The position numbers were made by a program, and so were the translations under genes. Source: Acidobacteriota bacterium (lineage in GTDB: Bacteria; Acidobacteriota; Terriglobia; Bryobacterales; Bryobacteraceae). Taken from it: a stretch of 34,472 nt of DNA. The stretch spans positions 1 through 34,472 of the forward strand of contig JAFDVU010000064.1 in assembly GCA_018268835.1 (NCBI GenBank), read 5' to 3'. The notes under the pieces were generated by a model that did not search any database, was not told the DNA's origin, and saw nothing but the letters and a program-made list of their open reading frames with translations. Of this stretch, positions 1 through 7,911 are shown in pieces (within the stretch, counting starts at the first letter, position 1; each line of letters opens with the position of its first letter).

Positions 1-518
1 ATGAGGCGCGCGGGACCGCCGTGCTCGGCCGAGAGCGGTTCGCCATCGTGATGGGTTGCGATGAGGGCGTCTTCGGCGAGGAAGTCGGCCAGCGGAAGGT
101 TGGTAGTCCAGCCGCGGTCGTAACCGTGGACGAAGGCGAAGCGGGCTTCGGGGCGGACCCCGCCGGCGCGCCCGACGACCTCGCGGGTGGATACACCCTC
201 CCACAGATTACCGAGGCGGGACCAGCGGGTCACACAGTGGAAATCGGAGTACACGCGGGTGCGGGGGAGTTCCTGAAACTCCGCCCAGGACCACTCGATA
301 TTCCGGTTTACCAAGCCGGTGAGGCGCAGGCGCCAGCGGGACAGGTCGATATGCGGAGCGCCGCTGGCATCCAGCACGGGCCACTTGAGTGTCCGCGACT
401 GTCCGGGCGGAACCCGGACGCCACGGCGCGTATCCGGGCTTACCACTACACCGGCGGGTAACATCTCGGCGGAAGGGATCTCGTCCCTTTGCGTTTTGCT
501 ACGATCCGTCCCGAACAT
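1..518 (-). CDS. Sulfite-oxidase-like molybdopterin oxidoreductase, 3' end outside window
   Basis: The gene reads leftward off the window edge, so only the first 172 residues are present. The family (COG2041, SUOX fold) uses a molybdopterin cofactor for two-electron oxidation or reduction. The fragment shows the family signature FHCVTRWS with the molybdenum-ligating cysteine at residue 95, followed by the HGYDRGWTTN and LSAEHGGPARL segments that line the cofactor pocket. There is no Sec or Tat signal at the N-terminus, so a soluble cytoplasmic form is more likely than a YedY/MsrP-like periplasmic one. The ATG at 516-518 was chosen because a GGGAGG ribosome site lies just upstream (complement of about 525-530). 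It diverges from the gene at 712. The substrate cannot be told from the sequence. No electron-transfer partner is visible. Confidence 0.88.
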   Translation of the reverse strand, partial: MFGTDRSKTQRDEIPSAEMLPAGVVVSPDTRRGVRVPPGQSRTLKWPVLDASGAPHIDLSRWRLRLTGLVNRNIEWSWAEFQELPRTRVYSDFHCVTRWSRLGNLWEGVSTREVVGRAGGVRPEARFAFVHGYDRGWTTNLPLADFLAEDALIATHHDGEPLSAEHGGPARL

Positions 519-626
519 CTACCCTCCCGTCCCATTGTAGCGAGGTATTTCACTACAGCCCGGTAACGATTTGGACGAGTTATCGAGAGGATCAGGATTT
601 TTGCTGAAACTGGATACTTTGGAGAC

Positions 627-654
627 TTGCGGCTGAGCGAAATTGCGCCATAAT
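627..654 (+). promoter_or_regulatory. Candidate sigma-70-like promoter for the 712 gene
   Basis: TTGCGG at 627-632 and CATAAT at 649-654 are separated by 16 bases, about 58 bases upstream of the chosen start at 712. The match to the consensus is moderate. Two inverted repeats overlap or directly follow the -10 element, which supports this as a regulated promoter region. Confidence 0.35.
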
Positions 655-683
655 ACCATCAATGGCGCTACCAAAATTGGTAG
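645..683. promoter_or_regulatory. Two abutting inverted repeats, candidate operator
   Basis: The first repeat has perfect 7-base arms, GCGCCAT at 645-651 and ATGGCGC at 662-668, with a 10-base centre. The second has perfect 7-base arms, CTACCAA at 668-674 and TTGGTAG at 677-683, around a 2-base centre. They share base 668 and lie between the candidate -10 box and the start codon at 712. A dimeric repressor site is the simplest reading. The regulator is unknown, and none is encoded next to it. Confidence 0.45.
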
Positions 684-711
684 GGGCTGGTGGCGCAAGG
701 TGTTTCCAGCG

Positions 712-1974
712 ATGGCGATGGTACCCTGGCGGTTGGATGCTCGGAGGAAGCGGGCGGGGATTCGGGACCTGCTCGCGAGCGCCCTGGTAATGGCGGCCAT
801 GGCGCAAGGGCAGGTGCTTATGCCCGGCTCGGCTCCCGGTGCCGCAGTGCGGCTGTTCAGCAGCGACGCGGCAGTTCTGGAGGCCGGCGAGACGCGCAAG
901 GATATTCCTTGCACGGTGAACCCGATCAAGCCGCAGTTGGGCTTCGACATGAAGTTCCACGCCGGCTACGACGTGATGATCCCCCTCAAGGAACTGGCGG
1001 GCAAGGACAATCAACTGACGATGGTGTTCCGCGTGTACCCGGACGGCAAGCAGGACGACGCGGCGTACTTTTCGCAGCATTGGAGCGTGCCGGAGATCGA
1101 CGAGGACGCCGGCGGCTCGGCGCAACTCACCGGCACCTTCGACGTCGGCGAGGGGAAGTACCACGTGGATTGGCTGATGCGCGACCGCGCGGAGCGGGTG
1201 TGTTCGTTCAGTTGGGATGCCGAAGCTTCGCTGCCGCCGAAAGACAAATCCATGTCGCTCGATATCGAGGCGGGGGCCGTGAAACCGGTCGATACGGAAC
1301 CGTTCAAGCAGGAGCCGCCGGTGCCGCGGTCGGCGGGCGACAACCTGAATGTCAAGGTGGTGGTGAATTTCGCGCCGCAGGACTCGCTGTCGGCGGCGCT
1401 GCAGCCCATCGATACCAACGCTCTGCTGTCGATCCTGCGCAGCATCGCGCGGGAACCGCGCATCGGGCGGTTTTCCATTGTCGCGTTCAATATGCAGGAG
1501 CAGAGGGTGATCTACCGGCAGGAGGAATCGACGCAGATCGATTTTCCGGCGCTGGGGCAGGCATTGCGCACGCTGAACCTGGGAACGGTGGACGTGCAGC
1601 GGCTGAGCCAGAAGCACGGGGACACGGATTTCCTGGCCAGTTTCCTGACGCAGGAGGTGGTGGATCCGAAGGAACAGCCCGACGCGGTGATCATCGCCGG
1701 GCCCAAAGTATCCACCGAGGGCAATTTGCCGCAGGATGCGTTCCGGCAGGCGGGCGACATGAAGTACCCTGTTTTCTACATGAATTACAACCTGAACCCG
1801 ACGGCGAATCCATGGCGGGACGCCATCGGGATGGCGGTGAAAACACTCAAGGGAGCGGAGTTCACGATCAGCCGCCCGCGGGATCTTTTCTTTGCGTGGA
1901 CCGACATCATCGGACGTATTGTAAAATCGAAGGGCGGGCGGTCCGGTGCAACCAGCGGTCCGGGCGCCCAGTGA
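712..1974 (+). CDS. Exported protein of unknown function, VWA-like C-terminal region
   Basis: A 420-residue protein with an N-terminal signal-like segment (basic residues up to about 15, then a hydrophobic stretch around 19-32). The middle is acidic and hydrophilic. The C-terminal half, from about residue 225, has alternating hydrophobic strands and helices (VKVVVNFAP, FSIVAFNMQEQRVIY, PDAVIIAGP) that resemble the von Willebrand A-like proteins common in Acidobacteria. I see no intact metal-binding DxSxS motif, so the VWA assignment is tentative. The reading frame is open back to 643, but the start at 712 (or 718) is preferred: an AAGG lies at about 697-700, a signal peptide follows, and an operator-like palindrome would otherwise fall inside the coding region. 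It ends 4 bases before the methyltransferase gene, so the two are probably one operon. No function is assigned. Confidence 0.7.
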   Translation: MAMVPWRLDARRKRAGIRDLLASALVMAAMAQGQVLMPGSAPGAAVRLFSSDAAVLEAGETRKDIPCTVNPIKPQLGFDMKFHAGYDVMIPLKELAGKDNQLTMVFRVYPDGKQDDAAYFSQHWSVPEIDEDAGGSAQLTGTFDVGEGKYHVDWLMRDRAERVCSFSWDAEASLPPKDKSMSLDIEAGAVKPVDTEPFKQEPPVPRSAGDNLNVKVVVNFAPQDSLSAALQPIDTNALLSILRSIAREPRIGRFSIVAFNMQEQRVIYRQEESTQIDFPALGQALRTLNLGTVDVQRLSQKHGDTDFLASFLTQEVVDPKEQPDAVIIAGPKVSTEGNLPQDAFRQAGDMKYPVFYMNYNLNPTANPWRDAIGMAVKTLKGAEFTISRPRDLFFAWTDIIGRIVKSKGGRSGATSGPGAQ

Positions 1975-1978
1975 TTCG

Positions 1979-2521
1979 ATGCGGGTCCTGATCGCAGCGT
2001 CTCTGTTCGCAATCCTCGCAACGCCGGTAGCGGCGCAACAGTTCAGTCCCGAAAACCTCGGGCCGCAGATTCCCACCCCGCAAATCGTCGTCGATAAGAT
2101 GCTGGAGGCCGGACACGTCACCGCGGACGACGTGGTCTACGACCTGGGCAGCGGCGACGGACGGATCGTCATCACGGCGGCGCAGAAGTACGGCGCGCGC
2201 GCGGTCGGGATCGAGTTACTGCCCGACCTGTGCCGCAAAGCCCGGGAGCGCGTGCGTGAACTCGGTCTCGGGGATCGCGTAAGCATCATAGAAGGCAGCG
2301 CTCTGCACGCGGATCTCAGTCCGGCGACGCTGGTGACGATGTTCTTCATGACCACGTCGAACGAGCGGCTGCGCCCGGCGCTGGAGAAACTGAAGCCGGG
2401 AACTCGCGTGGTGAGCAACGCATTCCCGATCCGCGGCTGGAAGGCCTCCGAAGTGGTACACGTCAAGGAAGGCAAGATGGAGCACACCATCTACGTGTAC
2501 CGGATCGGCGAGACGCGGTAG
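1979..2521 (+). CDS. Exported FAM173-like SAM-dependent methyltransferase
   Basis: A 180-residue class I methyltransferase. Motif I is YDLGSGDGRIVITAA (about residues 57-71), followed by the acidic end of strand 2 in GIELLPDLC and a motif-IV-like TLVTMFFMTTSNERL segment. This arrangement resembles the FAM173/DOT1-like lysine methyltransferases, so a protein substrate is possible. The N-terminus MRVLIAASLFAILATPVAA is a good Sec signal with an AxA cleavage site, odd for an enzyme needing cytoplasmic S-adenosylmethionine. The ATG at 1979 was chosen over an in-frame ATG at 1946 because it places the signal peptide at the very N-terminus. It follows the 712 gene by 4 bases without a strong ribosome site, suggesting translational coupling. 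The substrate is unknown. Confidence 0.85.
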   Translation: MRVLIAASLFAILATPVAAQQFSPENLGPQIPTPQIVVDKMLEAGHVTADDVVYDLGSGDGRIVITAAQKYGARAVGIELLPDLCRKARERVRELGLGDRVSIIEGSALHADLSPATLVTMFFMTTSNERLRPALEKLKPGTRVVSNAFPIRGWKASEVVHVKEGKMEHTIYVYRIGETR

Positions 2522-2547
2522 CGGTTCCCTCCCCCGAGTCGAAGCGG

Positions 2548-2597
2548 CCGGCGAAAGCCGGTGTGCCCTTCACGGGCCGTACCCCGCCAACCGGCGG
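2548..2597. other. Two short hairpins between methyltransferase and sulfatase genes
   Basis: The first hairpin has CCGGC at 2548-2552, a GAAA tetraloop and GCCGG at 2557-2561. The second pairs CCGCC at 2584-2588 with GGCGG at 2593-2597. Neither is followed by a T run, so intrinsic termination is uncertain. They could instead mark the 3' end of the upstream transcript. Confidence 0.25.
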
Positions 2598-2624
2598 CTG
2601 GTTCTCTGTCATCATTCAGTAGTG

Positions 2625-4112
2625 ATGGACCAATTTCATCGCAGGCAGTTTCTGCGCACTCTCGGCTCGGCCGCCGCCAGCGCGCCCGCGCTGCTCGGTC
2701 AACGCTCGCGCCGCCCGAACGTGCTTTTCATCCTGGCCGACGAATGGCGCGCGCAATCCACCGGGTACCACGGCGACGCCAACGTCCACGCCCCCGTGCT
2801 CGACCGCCTCGCCCGGCAGAGCGTTAGTTTCGATACCGCCGTTTCCACGACGCCGGTCTGCTGCCCGTATCGCGCCACCCTGATGACCGGACAGTACCCG
2901 CTCACCAACGGTGTGTTCATTAACGATGTGGAACTCAAGCCCAACGGAGTGACCTTCGGCGAAGCGTTTTCGCGCGCCGGATACCACACCGGGTGGATCG
3001 GCAAGTGGCACCTCTACGGCAGCCCCGACGGGGAGTACGGGCGGAGGCTCGCATACATTCCGCCGGAGAAGCGCTTCGGGTTTCAATACTGGAAGGCGTG
3101 CGAGTGCACGCACGCTTACAACAAGTCGCTCTACTACGAAGACGACGACACCACGCCGAAATACTGGCCGGGATACGATGCGTTCGCGCAGACCGACGAT
3201 GCCTGCGGCTTCATCGAGCGGCAGGCGAAAACGCGCGATCCCTTCTGCCTGGTGCTCTCGCTCGGGCCTCCGCACTTCCCGCTGAATACGGCTCCCGAGA
3301 AGTATCGCGCGCTGTTCGCGGACCGCGAGATCCAGCTGCGGCCCAACGTGCCCGAGGACCGCAAGGCCGATGCGACGAAGGAATTCCGCGGGTATTACGC
3401 CCACATGGCGGCGCTCGACGAATGCTTCGGACGCCTGCTCGGCACACTGGAGCGCGCCCGCATCGCCGAAGACACGATCGTGGTCTTCACCTCCGATCAC
3501 GGCGACATGATGCTCTCCCAGGGGCTCACCACCAAACTGTATCCGTGGGACGAATCCATCCGGGTCCCGTTGCTGATGCGCTATCCGCGCAGACTGGGCG
3601 CAAAAGGCCGGCGCGTGTCCATGCCGTTCGCCTCACCCGATATTCTGCCGACGCTGCTCGGGTTGGCCGGCATCGCGGTGCCGGACTCGGTTGAAGGCAC
3701 GGACTACTCCGCACTGGCGACCGGCGCCGCGGCGCCGCCGCCCGACCGCAACGCCTTCTTGAGCCTGCCCGTTCCGATCACGGAAGCGCGGCGCTACGGC
3801 TTCGCCGAGTGGCGCGGCATCCGCAACACGCGATATACCTACGTGCGGTCGATTCACGGCCCGTGGCTGCTCTACGACAATCAGGCGGATCCCTACCAGA
3901 TGCACAATCTGATCGGCAAAGCCGGCGCGCGGGAGTTGCAAGCGCGACTCGACAAGGAACTGGATGCCGAATTGAAGCGCCGCAAGGACGACTTTTTGCC
4001 GGCGGCGGAGTACATCCGGCGCGCGGGCGTCGGCCACTACCGCGAGGTGAACGTGAAGGTCGGCCGGCATCCGAGCCCGTGGGGCGACTGGGATTCCACG
4101 CTCGCACCGTGA
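2625..4112 (+). CDS. Tat-exported sulfatase
   Basis: A 495-residue arylsulfatase/choline-sulfatase-like enzyme (alkaline phosphatase superfamily) that hydrolyses sulfate esters. The N-terminus HRRQFLRTLGSAAASAPALL is a Tat signal with twin arginines at residues 6-7. The catalytic motif is CCPYRATLMTGQ: C79 fits C-x-P-x-R and would be converted to formylglycine. The metal-binding SDHGDMM motif and a C-terminal VPLLMRYP segment are also present. Length matches the family. The ATG at 2625 directly follows an in-frame GTG at 2622, and either could be used. No formylglycine-generating enzyme is encoded nearby, so maturation must come from elsewhere in the genome. The natural substrate cannot be inferred. 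The regulator gene starts 23 bases downstream. Confidence 0.93.
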   Translation: MDQFHRRQFLRTLGSAAASAPALLGQRSRRPNVLFILADEWRAQSTGYHGDANVHAPVLDRLARQSVSFDTAVSTTPVCCPYRATLMTGQYPLTNGVFINDVELKPNGVTFGEAFSRAGYHTGWIGKWHLYGSPDGEYGRRLAYIPPEKRFGFQYWKACECTHAYNKSLYYEDDDTTPKYWPGYDAFAQTDDACGFIERQAKTRDPFCLVLSLGPPHFPLNTAPEKYRALFADREIQLRPNVPEDRKADATKEFRGYYAHMAALDECFGRLLGTLERARIAEDTIVVFTSDHGDMMLSQGLTTKLYPWDESIRVPLLMRYPRRLGAKGRRVSMPFASPDILPTLLGLAGIAVPDSVEGTDYSALATGAAAPPPDRNAFLSLPVPITEARRYGFAEWRGIRNTRYTYVRSIHGPWLLYDNQADPYQMHNLIGKAGARELQARLDKELDAELKRRKDDFLPAAEYIRRAGVGHYREVNVKVGRHPSPWGDWDSTLAP

Positions 4113-4135
4113 GGCAAATGTCGGTATGGTTAGGT

Positions 4136-4855
4136 ATGAATCTCACGCGTCTGCTGGTGATCGACGACGACGTGAAACTGTGCCGCCTGCTGGGCGATTA
4201 TCTGAACCCGCTGGGCTATGAAGTGGCCGCCGCCCACTCCGGCCCGGAGGGGCTCGACCGTCTCCTGCGCGAGGAGTTCGCCGCGGTGATTCTGGACGTC
4301 ATGCTACCCGGCATGAACGGCCTGGAGGTTCTGCGCGAACTGCGCCGCCGTTCCAACGTGCCGGTGCTGATGTTGACCGCCCTGGGCGAGGAGCCGGACC
4401 GCATCGTCGGCCTGGAGATGGGCGCCGACGACTATATACCGAAGAACTTTTCCACGCGCGAACTGCTGGCGAGGCTGCGCGCGGTGCTGCGCCGCTCGGT
4501 GGTGACCGCGCAACTCGAAGGCCCCGCGCGCGGCGCGCCGGTCGTGGTGGGGGATCTCTGGCTAGATCCGGAAACGCGCTCCGCGGCGGTGGGCGACAGG
4601 CCGCTTTCGCTCACGCCGGTGGAGTTCGACCTGATTCTGTCGCTCGCGCGATGCGCCGGACGCGTCCGCACGCGGGAGCAGTTGCTTTTAGAGGTCGCCG
4701 AGCGCGACTTCGAATCGTTTGACCGCGCGATCGACGTGCATATTTCGTCGCTGCGGCGAAAACTCGGCGACGACGCGCGCGCCCCGCGCTTCATCGAGAC
4801 CGTGCGCGGGGCCGGCTACCGGTTGCGCAAGTCCGGCGACACCGCGGACGAATAG
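4136..4855 (+). CDS. OmpR/CpxR-type response regulator
   Basis: A 239-residue two-component regulator. The receiver domain (about 1-118) has acidic residues D10-D12, phospho-acceptor D54 in VILDVMLPG, T81 and K103. The lysine is followed by asparagine (IPKNF) rather than the usual proline. The C-terminal winged helix (about 140-235) has the typical LTPVEFDLI, AIDVHISSLRRKLGDD and ETVRGAGYRL segments and should bind DNA direct repeats. The ATG at 4136 was chosen because it starts directly at the receiver fold. The ATG at 4118, which would add six residues, is an alternative. The likely partner is the kinase at 9107, separated from it by two opposite-strand genes. Confidence 0.93.
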   Translation: MNLTRLLVIDDDVKLCRLLGDYLNPLGYEVAAAHSGPEGLDRLLREEFAAVILDVMLPGMNGLEVLRELRRRSNVPVLMLTALGEEPDRIVGLEMGADDYIPKNFSTRELLARLRAVLRRSVVTAQLEGPARGAPVVVGDLWLDPETRSAAVGDRPLSLTPVEFDLILSLARCAGRVRTREQLLLEVAERDFESFDRAIDVHISSLRRKLGDDARAPRFIETVRGAGYRLRKSGDTADE

Positions 4856-4901
4856 CACGCTCAGCGCGGGCGCGGATCGAAAACTCCGGTTCGATCAAAA
4901 G

Positions 4902-4918
4902 GTCGGCCGGAGGCCGAC
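4902..4918. repeat. REP-like perfect hairpin in convergent intergenic region
   Basis: GTCGGCC (4902-4908) and GGCCGAC (4912-4918) form a perfect 7-bp stem with a 3-base loop in the 200-base gap between the convergent regulator and TonB receptor genes. A second palindrome, GGGAGGCCTCCC, lies at 4929-4940. The element may be a bidirectional terminator or one copy of a dispersed palindromic repeat. There is no T run, and I saw no second copy in this window. Confidence 0.4.
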
Positions 4919-5055
4919 GCTACATGCAGGGAGGCCTCCCGTTCCGCGTAACCCGAGCAGGAGCCACAGCCCCGAGTATCCCCGTTCGGCCTCGTCTTTC
5001 GCCGGCGGCCGCGGCATTGCGCCTCCAACGTCATCATGCCGATACCTCCCGCGGT

Positions 5056-7911
5056 TCAGAAGGAAAACCGTACTGACATTTCGAGGATGCGATTGGCGCC
5101 GGCGCCTCCGCCGCGGCGTCCGCCGGCGGTGGCCACCGAGGTGCCGAAGAGCGGCGAACTCAGGTTGCCGACGGGCGGGGCGAGGTTGACCGTGTTGAGC
5201 AAATTGCGCGCCGCCAGGGAGAAGGTGAGCGTGTACCGGCGGTCGCTGGACCCGCGTCCGTGATCGTCCACGTGCGCGCCCGGAGCCAGGCCCGGTCCGG
5301 CGCCGCCGGGACCGCCAGGACCGTGTCCTCCGCCACCGTGATGTTCGCCGCCGCTCGCCGCGGCAGCGCCGTCCGCCGACTCTCCGAAGCCGAAGGAACG
5401 GGTGGCGCGCAGGTTCACCACGATCTGCCGCGGGCCGTTGCCGAGATTGCGGGGGATCATGCTCTGCCCCGCGGCCGGAGCGGTATCGAACGTGCCGTAG
5501 GCCGTGCGCACGGTGCCCGGGCCGGAGGGGCCGGCGGCCCAGGCGGGCCGGTCATTGAAGATGGAATCGCCGTTGAGGTCCTGGCCGGCCGTGATGTTGA
5601 ACGGCAGCCCTGAACTCGCGGTAACCAGCGGGCTCAGCATCAGCCCGTAGGGCGCGACAATGCTTCCGCCGAGCATCACGCGGTGGCGCGCATCGAAACC
5701 CGCGCGCGCGTACTCGCCCGCGAGGTTGTAACTGTTCGCCGGGAAACTGCCCGGTCCGTCGCTGTCACTGTAGGCTTTGCCCCACGCATAGTAGCCGAGC
5801 AGACTCACGCGGCGGGTAACGCGGCTGTTCCAGTTCACCAACACCTGGTTCTGCCGGAAGAAGCCGGACGATTCGTACTGGTAGATGTTGCCGCCGCTGA
5901 AAGGATGCAGCAGCAGGCCCGGCACCGGTGCGTTGATGTTGCGCGAGCGCAGCACGCGGACGCCGCGGGCATTGCTGTACGTGACGCTCATGGTGGTGTT
6001 GCCCGGCAGCGCGCGTTCATAGGTGAAGGCGGCCTGCATGATGTAGGGCGAGCGCAGATTGCCGTCCACGCGACGCACCGCCTGATCGGCCACGTTACCC
6101 GCCAGCAGGGAGAGCGACGGAATCGCGGGGTAGAAGTCCGGGTTGGGCACGACGTACTCGCGCTGGTGGACGCCGTCCAGCCGCAGCGCTTCCATGATCA
6201 ATTCGGTACCCACGCGTTCGTAGAACATCCCGAAGCCCGCGCGGATCACACCGGCGGAGCGCACGCCGGTTCCCTGCCCCGGCGCCCATGCGATGCCGAT
6301 GCGCGGCGCGAAGTTGCGGCGGTCTGAGAGGTTGGTCTGCGCCTCGTAGCGCAGGCCGGCGGTCAGGGTAAACCGCGGGTGCAGGCGCCAATCGTCCTGC
6401 ACGAACATGCCGGCATCGGTCTGCGCTACCTCGGCCAGCGGATCTCCGGCGGCGAGAGTGAACTGGCTGGCACCACCGCCGGCCGCGCGGATCTGCGCGG
6501 CGGAAAACCCGCTGAGCAAGCCCGCTTCGGTAATCCGGTAGGCGTCCAGCGAACTGAACAGGAACGACCCGTTATAGCCGCTCATGGAGAGGTCGCTGGG
6601 ACGCAGGTTGCGAACACGGACGCCGGCCTTCACCATGTGCCGGCCGCGGGAAATCGAGAACAGGTCGGACACTTCAAAGCGCGTGTCCTTCCGGATGGAC
6701 GTGCCACCGTTCGATCCGCCGCCGGAGAACGCCTCCGGCACCTGAATTCCGATGGCGGTGCTGGCGGGGCGGCTGGTGTTCGTGTCGCGGCTGTACTGGA
6801 ACCGCACCTCGTGTACCGCGGAGGGTCCGATCAGGGCCGTCTCCGTCACCTGAAACGTGCTCTCGCGGTTTTCCACCGTGGCGGCGCGCGTGGGCAGGGT
6901 GAATGTGCTCAGGCCGGAGTTGTTCATGTTGCGCTTCTCGGTGAAGAAGCGGCCGATCAGCGTGTGGTTGGTGCTCAGTTGCCGGTCCACGCGGGTCTCG
7001 ATCTCGGTCATGTCCACGGGACTCACCAGCGCCTGCCGGAAGGGCGAGTCCTGCATCGACGCATCCAGCGTGAGCGCGTTGATGATGCTGGTCTCCTGAA
7101 TGTTGAACCGTTCGAGCGCCACATAGAACGACGAGCGCTTGCCCAGCGGACCGGCCACGTTGCCCTGCAGCATCTTCCTTTGCGAAGCCGGCTTGTCGGT
7201 AGCGAAAGGATTGCGGGAGTTGAAGCGCGCGTCGCCGAACTCGAAGCCGGCTTCCCCACGGAAGCGGTCCGTGCCCGGGCGCGTGAAAATCTCCACGCGG
7301 CCGTAACCGAGCCGGTCGTATTCCGCCGAGAACGGATTCTGGTTGACGCGGATCTCGCGGATGGATGCCTTCGACGGGAGCTTGCCGCCGGAGAAGCCAT
7401 CCACGAAGATCTCGCCGCCGCTGGGGCCGACCGACGGGCCGGCGAGCGCCTGCAGATCCTCCTCGAGGCGGTCGCGATTATCGGAGAGCGCTTTGAGGTT
7501 CTCACCCTGGATCACCACCGCGCCCACGCTGCCGCCGGGATCCACCGTGACCTCTCCCTGGTCCGCCACGGTGACCTCCGAACGCACCGAGGAGATCGTC
7601 AGGTTGAGGCGATGGCTGGCCATGCGGCCGGCCGCAACCTTCACACGCGACTCGTGGCGTTCGAAGCCAGGCACCGAGACCTGGATCGTGTATTCGGCGG
7701 GCGGCAATCCGTCGAACTGGTAGCGCCCCTGCTGGTCGGTCTGCGCCTGGCGGCGCACATCCGACGGGCCGGTGAGTTCCACGTTCGCGGCGGCAATCAC
7801 GGCGCCGGACGCATCCGCAACCACCCCGCGGATCCCTCCGGTGGCGATCTGCGCCGCAAGTAATTCGGCCGCGCACAGACCTGCGACAATCATCGACATC
7901 ACACGCTTCAT
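5056..7911 (-). CDS. Oar-like TonB-dependent receptor
   Basis: A 951-residue outer-membrane protein. It has a Sec signal (about 1-21), then a carboxypeptidase-regulatory-like beta-sandwich (GGIRGVVADASGAVIAAANV onward, about 25-105), a plug domain (about 120-235, including IFVDGFSGGKLPSKASIREI) and a long beta-barrel ending in an aromatic residue (SVRFSF). This architecture is typical of acidobacterial and myxobacterial Oar-type receptors that import large substrates or contribute to adhesion. A His/Gly-rich stretch (encoded at about 5260-5352) interrupts the last barrel strands. The ATG at 7911 was chosen for the AGGTGG ribosome site and the signal peptide immediately after it. It overlaps the stop of the upstream gene by 4 bases (ATGA), so the two are translationally coupled. 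The substrate is not deducible. Confidence 0.93.
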   Translation of the reverse strand: MKRVMSMIVAGLCAAELLAAQIATGGIRGVVADASGAVIAAANVELTGPSDVRRQAQTDQQGRYQFDGLPPAEYTIQVSVPGFERHESRVKVAAGRMASHRLNLTISSVRSEVTVADQGEVTVDPGGSVGAVVIQGENLKALSDNRDRLEEDLQALAGPSVGPSGGEIFVDGFSGGKLPSKASIREIRVNQNPFSAEYDRLGYGRVEIFTRPGTDRFRGEAGFEFGDARFNSRNPFATDKPASQRKMLQGNVAGPLGKRSSFYVALERFNIQETSIINALTLDASMQDSPFRQALVSPVDMTEIETRVDRQLSTNHTLIGRFFTEKRNMNNSGLSTFTLPTRAATVENRESTFQVTETALIGPSAVHEVRFQYSRDTNTSRPASTAIGIQVPEAFSGGGSNGGTSIRKDTRFEVSDLFSISRGRHMVKAGVRVRNLRPSDLSMSGYNGSFLFSSLDAYRITEAGLLSGFSAAQIRAAGGGASQFTLAAGDPLAEVAQTDAGMFVQDDWRLHPRFTLTAGLRYEAQTNLSDRRNFAPRIGIAWAPGQGTGVRSAGVIRAGFGMFYERVGTELIMEALRLDGVHQREYVVPNPDFYPAIPSLSLLAGNVADQAVRRVDGNLRSPYIMQAAFTYERALPGNTTMSVTYSNARGVRVLRSRNINAPVPGLLLHPFSGGNIYQYESSGFFRQNQVLVNWNSRVTRRVSLLGYYAWGKAYSDSDGPGSFPANSYNLAGEYARAGFDARHRVMLGGSIVAPYGLMLSPLVTASSGLPFNITAGQDLNGDSIFNDRPAWAAGPSGPGTVRTAYGTFDTAPAAGQSMIPRNLGNGPRQIVVNLRATRSFGFGESADGAAAASGGEHHGGGGHGPGGPGGAGPGLAPGAHVDDHGRGSSDRRYTLTFSLAARNLLNTVNLAPPVGNLSSPLFGTSVATAGGRRGGGAGANRILEMSVRFSF

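Noticed and set aside
592..2121. 509-residue open frame on the - strand across the first exported-protein gene
   Set aside because: It is antisense to a coherent frame with a signal peptide, is Arg/His-rich in the way typical of GC-rich shadow frames, and shows no recognisable motif.
6379..7863. 494-residue + strand frame inside the TonB receptor gene
   Set aside because: Antisense shadow of a well-supported receptor; composition is Arg/Gly/Ala/His-rich without domains or ribosome site.
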